Shown here: one piece after another, positions 36,392 through 48,802 of the stretch | Layout: each line of letters begins with the position of its first letter | Numbering within the stretch: position 1 is the first letter of the stretch | From: Tetrastigma voinierianum | Taxonomy: Eukaryota > Streptophyta > Magnoliopsida > Vitales > Vitaceae | Reading direction: 5' to 3' | NCBI GenBank assembly: GCA_016808115.1 | Contig: JAEQBH010002434.1 | Coordinates: 204,088-268,087 of the forward strand | DNA: 64,000 nt | Translations under genes and position numbers: made by a program | The notes under the pieces: generated by a model | Seen by the model: only the letters and a program-made list of their open reading frames with translations | Told to the model about the DNA's origin: nothing | Database searches by the model: none

Positions 36392-39300
36392 AAAAAACAA
36401 ACCTGAAGGATAAATCTTGTCCAAAGTCAGCTCCTTGCTACAAAATTATCCTATAGCCATTGGATATTCCAATTTAGCTCTAAAAATGAGCTGAAGATCA
36501 AGTAAAACTAAAAAATCAAAAACCCTAAGTAAACCCAAGAAAGAAGGGAGGAGAAACCACCAGGGAGGTGTTCTCCCTCCAGCGAACCACAACAAATTAT
36601 AACACATATATTTATAGGCAAATAGGAAATGGGCCTTTAAAAGTGCAAAAAAATGGTAAAAAATGGCTCATTTTTGCAAGGCCCGACATGCTTCTCCTTG
36701 GCGAACAATGGCTTCGCCATAGCGAATGTGACCCAAATGATCTGCTCTATGATACTTCAAATGCCATGATTTGAGTCTCTACAGGGCTAATAAGTGAATC
36801 TATCAATATCAAGCTTTGAGTCATTTGAGATTATTCAGAGTAGACTAAAAAGTACCTAAAGCGGTGAGAGTCTTGCACTTGGTGTTTTGGAAAATCCTCT
36901 CTTGACTTCACGAGGTTGTATCTTTTTCGTTTAAACTCCGAATTGGGTGATCTTGGACTCATTAGAAAACAAAGGTCCTTAGTACAACTTCCAAAATTCC
37001 ATCTTTGGCCCTCTTTTTGCTTCAAAAAATCATTCCTAGAGCCATAAGATGATGAAATTAAGCCTTATCAAAGCTATTATAAACATCATAAAAGCATATG
37101 ATTGATAGGTGATTAATGATATAAAATTTATATGAAAACACATCACATATATGTTAAGATTTTACATTGGTTCATAAGCGCACCTTATGTTAATTTTTGG
37201 TAGACTTGATGTGATATCGAAAACTTTATAATTTGTATGTTTATTTTTAGCTTTCCTTTGATTTATTATTCTTTATAACCCAGGCTTCATCAATTTGGTA
37301 CTCCTTAAACTAGCTTGATCAGAGATCAGTTATTTATCCACTGTAGGGTCCTTACAGTCATCTAGGTATTCTTGGTTTGTCTTTAAGAATAGGTTTTGTA
37401 GCCCTAAAATCTATCTCGGTGTTCTTGATTCTCTGAGTTTTCTTGATCAAAGTTCTTACTCCCCGGTCAGTCTTTGGCCTTTGGCCGGGTGGGTGCGCCA
37501 TCTTCTTTGATCACTTATCTGACGTCGCTAAGTAAAACGAAGAAAAAGCAAGAAGAAGCGAGAAGGCGAATTTCAAAGGAAACACGATTGCGGAAGAAAA
37601 GATGCATTGGCGGCTCGATTGGAGGGATCTCTAACACATCTGACTTAGCCACAGCCCACTTATCTCCATAAACCCACCAATTCTTTTTTCTTTTTTTTTT
37701 TGTTACTAACCCATCAATTTGGCTAAAGCATTCCAGAAACCCACTATCTCTAGGTTGTGCAGCCTTATTTTGGCTATCACCAATAAAAGAGGCACCATCC
37801 ACGATGTGACTTCTCCATTCAATTGAAAAAAAACGGGTTTGACGGGTAAGGCTCAGATGGCGGCGCTCTTGTATCTGTGATTTGATTTCATCTATACCCC
37901 GTCCCAGATTCTCTTCAGGATTATTGCTCATAATTCCAATGAAAGGGATTTGCTTTTCTATATATATTGATGATCCTCTTGCTTATCCCTCTGCGGTGTA
38001 CTCAATATGTTCTGACGTGAACTCAATATGCTTGAGCATAACTCAATTCTATGGAAGTCCACAGGCCATCTCCACAGAGAGTGGGGCTCTAAAAGGATCC
38101 TTGGGTATTGATATCTAATGAATGTGCAAATAAAGTAAATCATGGGGGGTTTTGATTGTTTGATTTGGTAACTGATTGATTTAAGATTATATTATCCACA
38201 AGAAAAACGAGTGATAGCATTCTAAGGTTTCCATTTATCCATAACTAGGTAACAAACATCTCTCACTTATATTCTCATCTAGGATCCATTGAGGAATGGT
38301 CTTTGATGGAAGATATGACTTTAAAAGCTTTTTACAAAAAGAAGGATAGGAGATGATGTCAAATGCTCACTTGAAAATTTATACAAACACTTAGCATGCA
38401 TTTAGGGTTCAAGCCTTGATGTGTACGAGATTAGCATTGCATTTTGTCAAGAATATTACCCTAAGCCCAAGGCATTTAGAGAATGTAGTAAGTATTTAAT
38501 ACCATCTGACCTATTTGACACAAGGGGTGAAAGTGTTGTTACACCTTTGTTCAGTGATGAGTTTCAGTTCAGATCTCTATCTTGGAGGTTTAGAACTCCA
38601 TTAAAGTTAGGAAATGACTAATAAATGCAAGAACATCCAACATAAATGCAAGTAGAAGAGAAATAAATGCTATAGATTGATGTACAACTGAATAAAACAA
38701 GTTTAGAGATGAAGCTACAAATTAAAAGATTTAGACTAAGTATTACAAGTGATTAACTACAAGAACAACAACGATCTAAGCTATGCAAATAGAAGTACAA
38801 GAAACCACAGAAAAGAGAAAAATCCTAACTAAAGGCACAAAGCCTAACTTAGGGTTGTGTCTCAACATTACCAAAGAGACTTAAATACCACCCCACGCCC
38901 TACCCCCACCCACAAAAAAAAGCGCTACAGGCAGGGAGTAAAGGCAGTTTGTGCCCTTACCAAAATATCATAATTTTGGATACACCAAGTTTGAATCTCA
39001 AAAGCACCCAGGGTTGAATTTTCTAACTTAATTTTGAGTGCTCACATCCATTGGGCCTTTATGACTTTGTAGTCTTGGTGGTACTCAAATATCCGATCCA
39101 CCGACCTCACCTCTGCACCTTTAACGACTTTGAGTCTGTTTTCAGTTTCCAATCTTGCATTTTCTCCAATTTACGCATAATTTCTTCCGGTCATGGAACC
39201 TCCCATTGGCGCATAAAACCTCGATTGACCATCCATGACTTGCAGAAAGTCCTCAATCACATTGGGAACCATTCCTTAAGTTGAGGAGAGAGGAAGAACA
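36392..39300 (-). mobile_element. Probable 3' LTR region of element C
   Basis: Non-coding sequence between A's right end and the ORF3 side of element C. It contains a CG-rich inverted motif (CTTGGCGAACAATGGCTTCG, then CCATAGCGAA, about 36696-36726) that parallels the TCGCGA arrays of A and B. The part at 36640-37140 looks less decayed than its neighbours. No LTR ends could be fixed, and part of the stretch (about 37440-38140) may be foreign to the LTR. Position is the main argument. Confidence 0.3.
37515..37931 (-). other. Unassigned 138-codon ORF
   Basis: Begins MSNNPEENLGRGIDEIKSQI and ends FFVLLSDVR. It is hydrophilic for its first two thirds, has a KKKRKKN basic run encoded by a poly-A stretch, and ends in a hydrophobic LLASSCFFFVLL segment. 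I do not recognise it. It is one of the longer uninterrupted frames here, in a retroelement-rich setting, so it could be captured host sequence, an organelle-derived fragment or chance. No start context or partner exons support expression. Confidence 0.15.
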
Positions 39301-39999
39301 GTTAGGTAGGATTTATTGAATTAGCCCGAGGGTGGCTTTGCTTGGAAGTGAAAACGTTCATAAGTGCTTCCTTCAAAACATGGTTGTCCTCTAAGCATCC
39401 AAAGATACTTGAGTCGAGGAACATTGAACAACCAGCATAGAAACAAAAAGAGAGTCAAGCACTTCTGCATAAGCTAAGGAAGCCAAAACAAATAAAAAGG
39501 CTAAAAGCAAGTATAAATATTGTACTTATTGTATTTAGACACCCCCATTTGCATCTTGCCTAGTCCTAACAAGATTTGAGCTAAAAGAACTAAAACAACT
39601 AAGAGCACAACAAAGCTCAAACTGAAACGATTAAGCATTGAAAATTCCAAAATAACGAGACATAGACTTATAGTCTACAACTACAAAAAATATGAACATT
39701 TGAACTCAATAAGCATTGAAAATTCCAAGTGTAGTGATAATCCAACGAGAACTTTCACAAAACCAACAACACTCATACAGAGGAATAAAGGCATTGAAAA
39801 CGGAATAGAATGAAGTCACCTAAAGGGAATAAAACTTCATTGCTGAAAGAAGCATTTAATAATACCCAATACTTAAGCATACATGGTATTCATAAAGGAA
39901 CAACCAACAAAATTAAAATCAAAAAGGACTTCTAGGCTTGTAATGACCACGGGTTACACAAAAGGGCTTTCAAGAAACAAAATAGGTGTTGGCATGACA
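39301..39999. other. A-rich non-coding tail of element C
   Basis: No gene. Plus strand rich in short A-runs; a repeated AAGCATTGAAAATTCCAA (about 39633 and 39711) is the only local repeat noticed. Confidence 0.35.
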
Positions 40000-41850
40000 T
40001 GGCTGAGGTTGCTACCCTAATATAACATCTTTATGCTAACTTTAAGAACTCGACTACTCTTCTTCAAAACCCTCTTCGTATGTCAAGAATGCATCTTCAT
40101 CCACATAATCATCAAGCTCGTCAAGTCCCTTCTAAGTTAGGGGGTCCTTGATAAGCGACTCCCTCACCGGGATATGAACCTCTCTCAAGCGCCAGAAGCT
40201 TTTTGTGATCAATCTGTTTCTGTTTTCCCAAGAGGCACTTAAATCACCCTTTTATCCTGCGCTCTATCATCTTCAAAGGAGATGTACTCTTTGGTTTAGG
40301 AGCCAATGATAAATATGCTTCTGAAGTGGTACGGGAAATTTGGTGAAGGAGCTTCTTCAAGCGGCTTTGCTTTGTTGTTATGCCTTAATGGGACCCAGAC
40401 AGGGAACCATCTTTACACTTGGACCCTTTATACGTGGCTTCCACGAATTTGGTAGCTTTGATCTTGGATATGGAATGTAACTCTTTTCACTCGTGGACTT
40501 AATGAAGTCTCTCATGATGCACCATATCCTGACACCATAATTGATAAGCCTCGTTCGTCAACTGACAAGGAGCTAATTTCTTCCCTCGCCATGACTTTTC
40601 TTTTTCCCCTTAGGCACGATCATATTATGAACAATCTTGTCCATTAATGCATACTCAGGTTTTAGCTTCCCTGGGATGAATTCTCTTTGCAAAAATCCTC
40701 CCGTAGAGCACCGAGATTAGTGCCTGTGGCATTATGAGCTCTTGACCTCGAACTTCATGATGGCAGCACCGGAGATGGATAAGGTCTGTCTCGCCCGATG
40801 TTAGGACAAGTGTACCCCGAATATAGCAATTGATTCAGGTTGGCGTGATAAGTGGTCTCAAAAGAAACTCCTTATAAATTCTCCTCAAGTTGGTAGAATT
40901 CATTGACAGCGAGGAGAGATAACCTTTTACCTCTTTATAAATAAAGCGCCAACTTCTAAGCCTATATGATTACGAATGGGTGATCAAAAATAAAGTTTCA
41001 ATTTTTCATTTGCCTCTTTCATAGTAGAAAGCCTCTTTGCAATTAGTGTTCCCACTTTTGCCGGCGGCTTGACATATTCATCAAACATTTCCTCCAATCT
41101 CACCATGCTTCACTTTCTCCATATTTTACGATGAGCGGTTCTTGTGCTTTCACTTGCTTTTTTTTACCACTTGAGAAGTGTTAGCCTTTCTTTTTTTCAC
41201 ATCTTGCTCCACAGAATAGCTGGCAGCCTTTCTTTTCCCAGTATTTTTAGTCACCCTGCCAGATCGACAATGAAGAATGTACTTGCCATGATTGCCCACA
41301 CGAAACACTCCTGAGCTCATTTCGACCAATGAAACCTTTGGACCCTTCCCCATCTCCCTCAAATTTCCACCATGCTTTGTAGCGACCACAAATCAACGGA
41401 CAACCGCACCACAACTGACGGCACAAACAAAGTCCATACCAGACAAGGAATTATAAACCATGATATAAGGCTCAAAATGAAAGGCTCACTTACCACAAAG
41501 GCTCCAAAAATATCCAAATTTCAGAACAGGAACTCCAATTTGGAAGCCCCTTGATAGGCATCTGGAACAGCTCACTTGATGAAATGGTTTAGGAAGGGAC
41601 TTTGAAGAGGGTTAAAGAATGATAGGAATGATGTTGATGAGGGTGTTTGGATGGAAAATAATGTAGAATGAGGGTTTTGATGGTGAGGGTGTTGGAAAAA
41701 TGGGGTAATGGTGAGATGATAGGGTGTTTGGATGATGGGAAAGTTGGCTAGGGTTAGGGTTTTGATGAGGAAAAATAGTTAGATAGCTTGGGGATTTCGG
41801 ATGGTGAGAGAAGAGAGAAAGAAGAGAGAAGAGTTTAATTCGCAAATGGG
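40000..41850 (-). pseudogene. Element C ORF3 ('putative plant transposon protein' type), decayed
   Basis: A serine/proline-rich frame (41612-41845, SHHPKSPSYLTIFPHQNPNP) is followed by a lysine-rich 79-codon frame at 41150-41389 (KRKAASYSVEQDVKKRKANT). Next comes RLEEMFDEYVKPPAKVGTLI (about 41060-41105), RRIYKEFLFETTYHANL (about 40840-40890) and LKPEYALMDKIVHNMIVPKG (about 40605-40660). The order of a Ser/Pro-rich start, an internal segment with FYxNL-like features and a DKIVHN segment is like the extra ORF of Athila-type elements. Function unknown. It lies after the integrase of C, as ORF3 does in A. Confidence 0.45.
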
Positions 41851-42802
41851 AGGGATATGCATAAATAGGGAAAAATGCACTTGATGCGGAGTACTAGGCT
41901 TTGAGTGCGAATGCCCGAACCCTTCTTGCACCTCCCATTCAACTTGAGTCTGGGGTGAGCTTACTTGAAAGATTCAAATTTCATAATTTTCCTCCGTTTG
42001 CGCCACTCAATTTTGCATAATGCTTCAATTTCCACTGACCCACTTGGCACATCTAGTCATATTGAACTTGCTCGGCACCTTCATAAGCTTTGAAACAAAC
42101 ACTAAAAAATGACCATGTAAGATCCTAAAGGTTTTGAACAAATTTGGCAACTTTTAGAGCTAATAAAGATTCAAATGGTGGCATATGATTAAGTTTAAAT
42201 GAGCAACAATGGCCTAAAATCATCTTTAAATTATGTACAAATGTTCCAAAATGAATAAAATGCATGAAAATGTCAAGGCTAAGCAAAAATGCACAAAATG
42301 AAGCCAAAACCAAGCGGATTTGAGCTTGGAAAGAAGAAATCAATGACTTGTGATAGTGATACCAAGGTATTGAGATGAAACGAAATAGTATAGCCATGAT
42401 TAAAAAATGAGAAGATACAAAAATAGATGAAAAATGAATCCCCAGATATATTGAATTGGTGTTATTAAGGCTTTGTTGGTGTGCGTGTAGTATGAATGGC
42501 ACAAAGTTCATAACATAAGATCAAAGGAAGCATAGTTCAAAGTTCAATTTCTATTCTCTATATGAAGCTAGTAGAAATTTTATCAATTAACTTACTAAAG
42601 CTCTTTAGATTAAACTGACAAACAAAACATACTCCTTGGCAAAAGCCTCTTTGAAAGTATAGTATGAACACTATATACCCCACCCCGGCAATTAGGAAAT
42701 GAGCATTGTCCTCAATGCAAGAAAAGATAAACACTAAGGACTGAATTGACGAGAGAGGGAACAAAAAAAAAAAAAAACTACACATAGATTAAGTATCACA
42801 AT
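41851..42802. other. Spacer between integrase and ORF3 of element C
   Basis: AT-rich with no recognisable gene. The 128-codon frame at 42125-42511 is low-complexity and hydrophobic, probably chance. Unlike the equivalent spacers of A and B, no TCGCGA motifs are seen. Confidence 0.4.
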
Positions 42803-44480
42803 TCAAAAAAGAATGAGTAGGAACCTTGAAAAGAAGTATATCTGATGAGGTAATAGCGAGAATTCCACTACGATGGGGCATCTGGTATTTGGATCTACTA
42901 ACCTCAATATTCTCAGAGGGTCAAAGTTTTCAAAAATGGCTTTGTGGCGATCGTTGACTTTAATGATTTTTCCATTTTTTTGGATTCTCAATTCGACACC
43001 TGTAGAATTGTTGTCTTGACCACGAAGAGTGAATACCATCGAAACGAGTTTGCACAGGAAAATATGCAAGCGAAGCGTACAAAAGTACCTTCTATTGAGA
43101 CTCTAAGGTCTTTCACAATGTGTTTGTCATAGAAAAGCAACCTTCTCTTTATGGCAAGGTCTAGAGCTCTCTGGATTAAAACGCCTCATTTAATTAGGCT
43201 CGTTGAATATCCAGCGGCGACTTTGCTTTAGCCATTAAAATTAAGAGTTTAATGGCGGTGGCACCTCGTGCTCCATTTCCACGACCAAGTGACGTACTTT
43301 TACATAAACCAACCTATAGGGGAAACATGCAGAATGGTTTTGAAAGCGGTCTGATGTGCGAAACGCCCGGTTAGTGAAGAGACCCGATCCCGCGATTAAG
43401 GGTTAAGCGTCTTTTCTAAATGTTTTATCTCGCTTGTGGCTGAACCGACGACCATTGGTTTGTGGGTGATAAGTGAGGGTGGAAAAATTGGTGACCGTGA
43501 GCGCCCGATCCACGAAGGTGGTGGGTTGAGCGTTGGTGTGGCAAAAACTGGTGGTGGCGAAGCCAATGCTTTGGCACGTATGGCCCTACATTCTTACCCA
43601 ATTTTTTTACCTTCAAAAAGGCTATTTCAGCCTATAGTAGTTTCTAAGTAAATTAGGCATTCTTTAAAGTACATCCTGAAAAATTTAAGGCGATTTAGCT
43701 GGCAGTGGTTTTGGCATTGTATTAGTGACCCGGCTTTGCAGATTAAACTCTAGCGTCAGAGAGTAGAAACCTTATGTGTGACCATACTTTTGGCAAATTC
43801 TCGAATGGTTGTTAAAAATAGAGCCCACCATCGCTAATGATGCGCTGAGGCATTCAAAAATGAGAAAAATGTGTTCTTTCAAAATTTCAAAACCACTATG
43901 GTCATTAGTTCTTGTTGGAATAGCCTCCACCCTTAGGGGCATAAATCAGCAGCGATAAAATGTAAGATACCCACAAAAAGGGAAAATGGCCCATGAATCT
44001 ATACCTTAAGCGGTAAAATTTCAATGATTAAAATGTGGAGTAGAGGCATCGCGTGGTTTCTTTTTGTAACACCTTCTAGTTGTGGCCCTCCAGCACAGTT
44101 TCGATATTCAAAACAATGCTTTAAGCGTGGGCGATAAATGACTTATAAGATCTTATGCGACTTTTTTCCTTATAAATCTCTCCCTTAAACTTAGGAAGGT
44201 GACACCACGTTTGGTGTTGTTGAATTTTACTTAATCATTGATCAAGGCAATATTTAAAGAGATGGCATGTGTCAAAATGGTACATCTTATCAACGAAATT
44301 TTACCTCTTTGTTGAGAATACATGATAGGTTGTCTGTCACTAAATAATTCCTGATATCCGGCATACAGGCGATGGATAAAACGGCGATTCTTTCGTCGAG
44401 GAGAAGTATCACCTATGGCGAGGCCATGATTTGCTTTACATGCAATTTGCTTTGGAACCTTTATCTTGTTCCTAATGGAT
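42803..44480 (-). pseudogene. Element C integrase, decayed
   Basis: Minus-strand blocks in integrase order: MPDIRNYLVTDNLS (about 44345-44390, start of the zinc-binding region) and HAMPLLHILIIEIL (about 44040-44080). The catalytic core follows as GIDSWAIFPF/FMGHFPFLWVSYIL (about 43970-44020), VEAIPTRTNDHS, then MPRRIISDGGLYF in pieces (about 43800-43860). The C-terminal region has TAFKTILHVSP (about 43330-43360) and DKHIVKDL (about 43110-43135), and at 42803-43069 LRIQKNGKIIKVNDRHK. The matching RT/RNase H is not adjacent: the sequence to the right is element B, and a C-type RT/RNase H appears at 61454-63037. Confidence 0.65.
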
Positions 44481-44799
44481 TTGTCTCGAAGCTCTAGGGA
44501 TGCATTCGAATGGGCTTCCACTTCTCACGAGTTTCTTGTTGCATCGGGTGAGCTTTCACCTTCATTCTAGCTCGATTATTACCTTCATATTCTTTTCTTC
44601 CACTGCTTTTCTTTGCCTTCTCTCTATTCTCTTTGGACACTTTGGTTACTCATTAAAGTTAGAGGGAGGCACAGGAGTGAGTTTCTCAGTCCCCGTTCTG
44701 CCTCGATTCCTCTTTGTATAGGTCGGATTGTGTGAAGCGGGTGTGGAATCAAGCTCACTGCAATTGCTTTCATGAGCGCCCACGATATGGACTTTTCAA

Positions 44800-45545
44800 T
44801 AGTTTTCCCACATTTATCTTGTAGCCTTCAGCAATGCATGGGAGGATTGCTTCCTTCCTTCTGCTTTGTCTTTGAGATGCTTGATGGCATAAGGGCCAGG
44901 CTGATAAAAGTAGAACCATACCTTGGCTTCTTTAGTCATATCTCCTACGGTAATGGTTTAAAGGGTTTTCATTGTCCACTTTCCATTCTCCTTTTTCAGC
45001 TGTTAAATGGTCACTATTTACGGTGTTAAGTTCCTTAGTTGTTTCTTGAACTTGAAGCCCGTCCTTTTGTCCCCATGTAGCATAATCTAGTTATCTCTTC
45101 CTTCTTTGAAGTCTGCACAATGCCCTCGGCCTTATCTTTCTTTCCTGCTTCCCCTCTTCACCAAATTAGCGAAATTCCTTCACCAGCGGCCTGACCGAGG
45201 TTCTTCCTTCCATACCCTGATATTTATCCTTCTCTATTTTCAAGCATTCGGCCGAAAGGAGATAAGCTTTTTGAATCCTTCGGCGCAAACCTCATCCTTC
45301 AAACTTCTTTCATTAGGGCTTCTTGAAACAAAGTTTCTTGTTCCTCTTTCCTTTGTTCAGCTTCAAAGCTTGTCATTCTCCTTTTTCTTTCTTGATTCTT
45401 CCATTAAGCTCTTCATTTTCATCATCCCTTCCCTCGATTTGAAACATTTGTACTTTCGAGAAACTTGTTATGTTTGATTTTCCAACTCAATGTACTCTTC
45501 CATAATTTCGTTGAGGTTTGGAATCAGGATTATGGAGTCAGACAT
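44800..45545 (-). pseudogene. Element B ORF3 ('putative plant transposon protein' type), decayed
   Basis: Start codon at 45543-45545: MSDSIILIPNLNEIMEEYIE, then a stop after 25 codons. Farther on, GDMTKEAKVWFYF (about 44925-44965) and, in another frame, NVGKTIEKSISWALMKAIAV (about 44765-44825) match the two best-conserved blocks of the 'putative plant transposon protein' domain (EAKxWxxF and INVGxxI..SI). The start resembles element A's ORF3 (MADNQIPVPDLNRI). Function unknown; several frameshifts. Confidence 0.5.
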
Positions 45546-45747
45546 GGTAGGGTTAGGGTTTTGCACCAGACTTTCAGTTTTAGAGGTTGAGATGAGGAGA
45601 GATTTGAGTGAAGAAGTGAGAAGGTTGAGAGTTTATGAGAAGGTGACCCTTGATTTTCAAAAAGGATTCAAATTTATAAACCAACGGTTTATTTGTGCCC
45701 TTCATTCGTGTCATGACCCATAGTTTTGCAATCAATTTGAAATTAGG

Positions 45748-46020
45748 TCCGTTAAATGTCGCGACATTGAGAAGAATGTCACAACACTCTTTTCAGTGCA
45801 TCGTCTGAGTTTGTGTCGCAACATTGAAATTTTGTGTCGCAACATAAACTTACCTTTTTAAATTGAGTCCAAAATTTATTTATGTCGCGACACAAAGAGT
45901 ATGTTGTGACATTCTTTTGGTATACTTTTGCTTTATCACGACATTAAAGAATTGTATGCTGACATAAACCTTAACAATTTGATTCCCTAAACCAATTGTT
46001 GCGACATTTAACTAAAATTC
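45748..46020 (-). promoter_or_regulatory. TCGCGA-motif array upstream of ORF3 in element B
   Basis: ATGTCGCGACATT (about 45756), ATGTCACAACA (45776), GTGTCGCAACATT (45813), GTGTCGCAACATA (45834), ATGTCGCGACACA (45883), ATGTTGTGACATT (45902), ATCACGACATT (45936) and GTTGCGACATT (45998). Spacing about 20-60 bp. It lies directly upstream of the ORF3 start at 45545, the same place as in element A. Confidence 0.65.
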
Positions 46021-46979
46021 ACAAAATTACATCTTTCATTTTTCTCTCATGAAACATTTAAGGCAAAGTGCAGCTACTCATACTCATTGACATATTTGGG
46101 AAAACTTACTTAAGCAATCAAAGAACCTCAATTAAAGTATGAACAATTGTTTCATTTGTTAATTCGATAAGAATTTCCCAAATTTTAGAATATATTTTAC
46201 TCAAAAAACCCGATATTTCCTTTACCTTCTAAAATGAAACACATATTCTACCAGTCTTCAATTGTAAATTATCATTAACAAGTTGAGGAATTAGAATTAC
46301 TCCCACTTGTAGTGGAAACTTTTTCTACATATTTCTTTTTTAAGGCAGTTATTCTTCTTAATAAAATTCTTCTTGAATTTAGCTTCATTGTCTGAAAAAT
46401 CATGACAAGCGAAAATAAAACTACTGTATATTTAAACTGAGAAAACAGCACACCTTACAAGATTTAAGTAAATTAATCCCAACTATTAAAACTTAAAGTT
46501 AAAAATCACTACTTAGGTTGCCTCGAGAAGCTACTCAACAATAATCACCTAGCTAGACATTATCTTTCTTGACCTTCCTTTCAACATCTCTTTGTTTTGC
46601 TCCTTAGGCTAAGCTATTCTTCCTTGGTTCATTTTTTCATTTGCATACTTTGTCCTACATCTTCAACATTTCGCACAATTCATCATTACTTCTCAATGCA
46701 GTAGGCATGAGATCTTTTAGTTATCTCGATACTACTAGGAAATGCATTTAAGTTGGTTTGAGATAAGGCCGGTTACCACTACTTAGTCGCTAAGTTCCTC
46801 AATGAATCCTTAGTATTTATGCGAAACAGGTTGTTTGCTTGAAATTCTTAATTTCATAAAATCTTCTCATGCATATTCAGTACTTTGTTTTTTCCCAGCG
46901 AAACTGCAACATCGATCTTGAGGTGAGTCCTTTTAGAGCCTTGATATTATCCTCTATTGTCCACCATGTGATGTTGTTG
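46021..46979. other. Junction between gag and the ORF3 spacer of element B
   Basis: No RT, RNase H or integrase motif in any frame. This is where pol sits in element A, so it marks the pol deletion in B. Confidence 0.45.
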
Positions 46980-47687
46980 TTGTTCTTCACTTTGGAACGA
47001 GTGACATAAGCTTTGATGGTAATTTTAATCTAAGTCTAAAATACTTTGTTGTACTCCTCTACCATATGAAAAGTTTTCATGGTTCTGATCTTTAGTGTAA
47101 AAAGTGTGTTGCGTTTGGAGGTTAGGCTTAAAGATTAGCCAGCTCCTATTTGCATTTAAGTAGTGTGCCTCCTAACCTGATAGGGCTCTTCTTCAACTGG
47201 TCTCTCACCATTGCTTCTCATTCCTTCTTTTACAGCTCCCACTTGATGTGCAGTATGCATTCTTTTCTCATTGTTCCCTAGTTTGTTCATAACTACATCC
47301 AGTTTTGCTTCTATGGCTGTCATTCTATCTAGTCCAATAAGACCACTTCCCCTCGGTCTCTTCTTGCTCCACACGAGAAGCTTGGATCAGGCTTTGTAGT
47401 ACATTTGGCAAGGAGTCTTGATCAGATTGCCTTGCCTCATCTGCCATTTCTTCTTTTAGCTCCATAGCAGATCGTCAATTATACCCTTGGAGCATAATTC
47501 ATGGCATGATAGAATATATCCATTTAGGTTGTCAAATCTATTCCATGCACTTGGGACATCTTTTATTAATCTCTTGAATCTCTCCATGCATTGGCAGGAG
47601 ACTCTCATCTTCTACCTACTTGAAAACAATTGTATTTCTCCTCTTCTCTCAAAGTTGAAATTTGGGAAAAAAATACGCTCATATATT
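46980..47687 (-). pseudogene. Element B gag, C-terminal part
   Basis: Continues the gag across element D: FFPNFNFERRGEIQLF (about 47620-47670), MERFKRL, then IDDLLW (about 47480-47500), and a 72-codon frame at 47156-47374 with DRMTAIEAKLDVVMNKLGNN, the conserved gag spacer before the nucleocapsid part. ENFSYG (about 47065-47085) matches element A. The right-hand piece ends at ..LPPN and the left-hand piece begins ..FFPN, so the insertion point falls inside the FFPPN motif of gag. Confidence 0.7.
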
Positions 47688-47692
47688 CCTCC

Positions 47693-48729
47693 TGTGACGC
47701 CCCCGACCGGCACTCTAGGGTGTGGCGAGGGTGTCATTTTTATTTTATTTTATAAACATAACCTTTAAGCTTGTTCATTCATATAATGGCTAAACAATTT
47801 AACTTGTACTATATAATGCAGTAGTGATTACAAAATATACAAGCTCCATATATGGAAGAATTGACATTCTGATATTTACATTGTTCTGAAAACAAAACAT
47901 ATATACAAAAATATACCAAAGGTCTAGCTAGGCACCTAGTAATTAATGTTGGCCTTGGTTGCTAATGTGGAGTGTCTGGACTTCTCGTTTCCTTCTCCCC
48001 ACCGTACCTACCGCGGATGAAACACTGGGTGCTAAGCTTATAGCTTAGTGGGAATTAATACATGTGGATGACATAAATAAAGTTTATCACACTTCTATAC
48101 ACATCTAACATATCATATCATTTAAACATGCTTATATATTTCATATTTACTTATTATATCATGTTTCATTTCTTATAATTTTACACACTTTGCTTCATGT
48201 TCTTGTCTATACTTGTCATCGCATAAGCGATTTATGCTTCTCTTATCTTTATTATATCATTTCATATGTCATATTCGAGTCATTTGTTTTGTTTTTCATG
48301 CCTGCATAAACCTTAGAAGTAGATAAAAAGAAGCTATCAGGGCAGAAGGCGGCGTACTCATTGTCTGAAACGAGTGGGCTATAAGGGCCCAAAGATCTTT
48401 GTTATCATTGTCTTGAACAATGACCACCATCTATAAGAACTGAAGAGTTATGACCAAGCGGGGCTAACCCAATCAGTATATATAAACTTGTTTTTCCTAA
48501 TAGGCATGCCGTCTATCCCTACTAGGTTAAAGCGGAGACCAATCATGTGTATTTTATGTTCGATTACATATCACCGTATTCTCGAATAATTATTGTCGTC
48601 GTGTCGTATCGATATTTACAATCATTTATTTGTATCTTTGCATTTTTCATATTTCATTATATGCATGAATAACTATGGTTACCATGTATACTTATGAGCT
48701 ATTTATTATCATTCCAATTTCATTAACTT
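47693..48729 (-). repeat. 3' LTR of element D (truncated)
   Basis: Matches 51278-52302: both read TGTGACGCC/CGTGACTCC, then GTGTCATTTTTA..TTTATAAAC..TAACCTTTAAGCTT, TTTAACTTGTACTATA, ACATATCATATCATTTAAAC and finally CATTCCAATTTCATTAA. Homology stops at about 48729; the rest of the LTR is absent here. Confidence 0.75.
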
Positions 48730-48802
48730 GAATCAACCTCTTCTTGTCCATCATTTGGATGGAATGTTGTAACAGACGACTTAGTGCCCCAGCTAGCGTA
48801 AT

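Noticed and set aside
41612..41845. AG-rich stretch with AGGGTT-type words, considered as interstitial telomere repeat
   Set aside because: Only scattered GGGTT words, no tandem TTTAGGG run; it is the Ser/Pro-rich start of element C's ORF3 read on the other strand.
42125..42511. 128-codon minus-strand ORF
   Set aside because: Low-complexity hydrophobic frame in the AT-rich spacer between integrase and ORF3 of element C.
44231..44521. 96-codon minus-strand ORF read as a stand-alone protein
   Set aside because: A different frame of the same bases gives integrase motifs (DIRNYLV); treated as part of element C's integrase.
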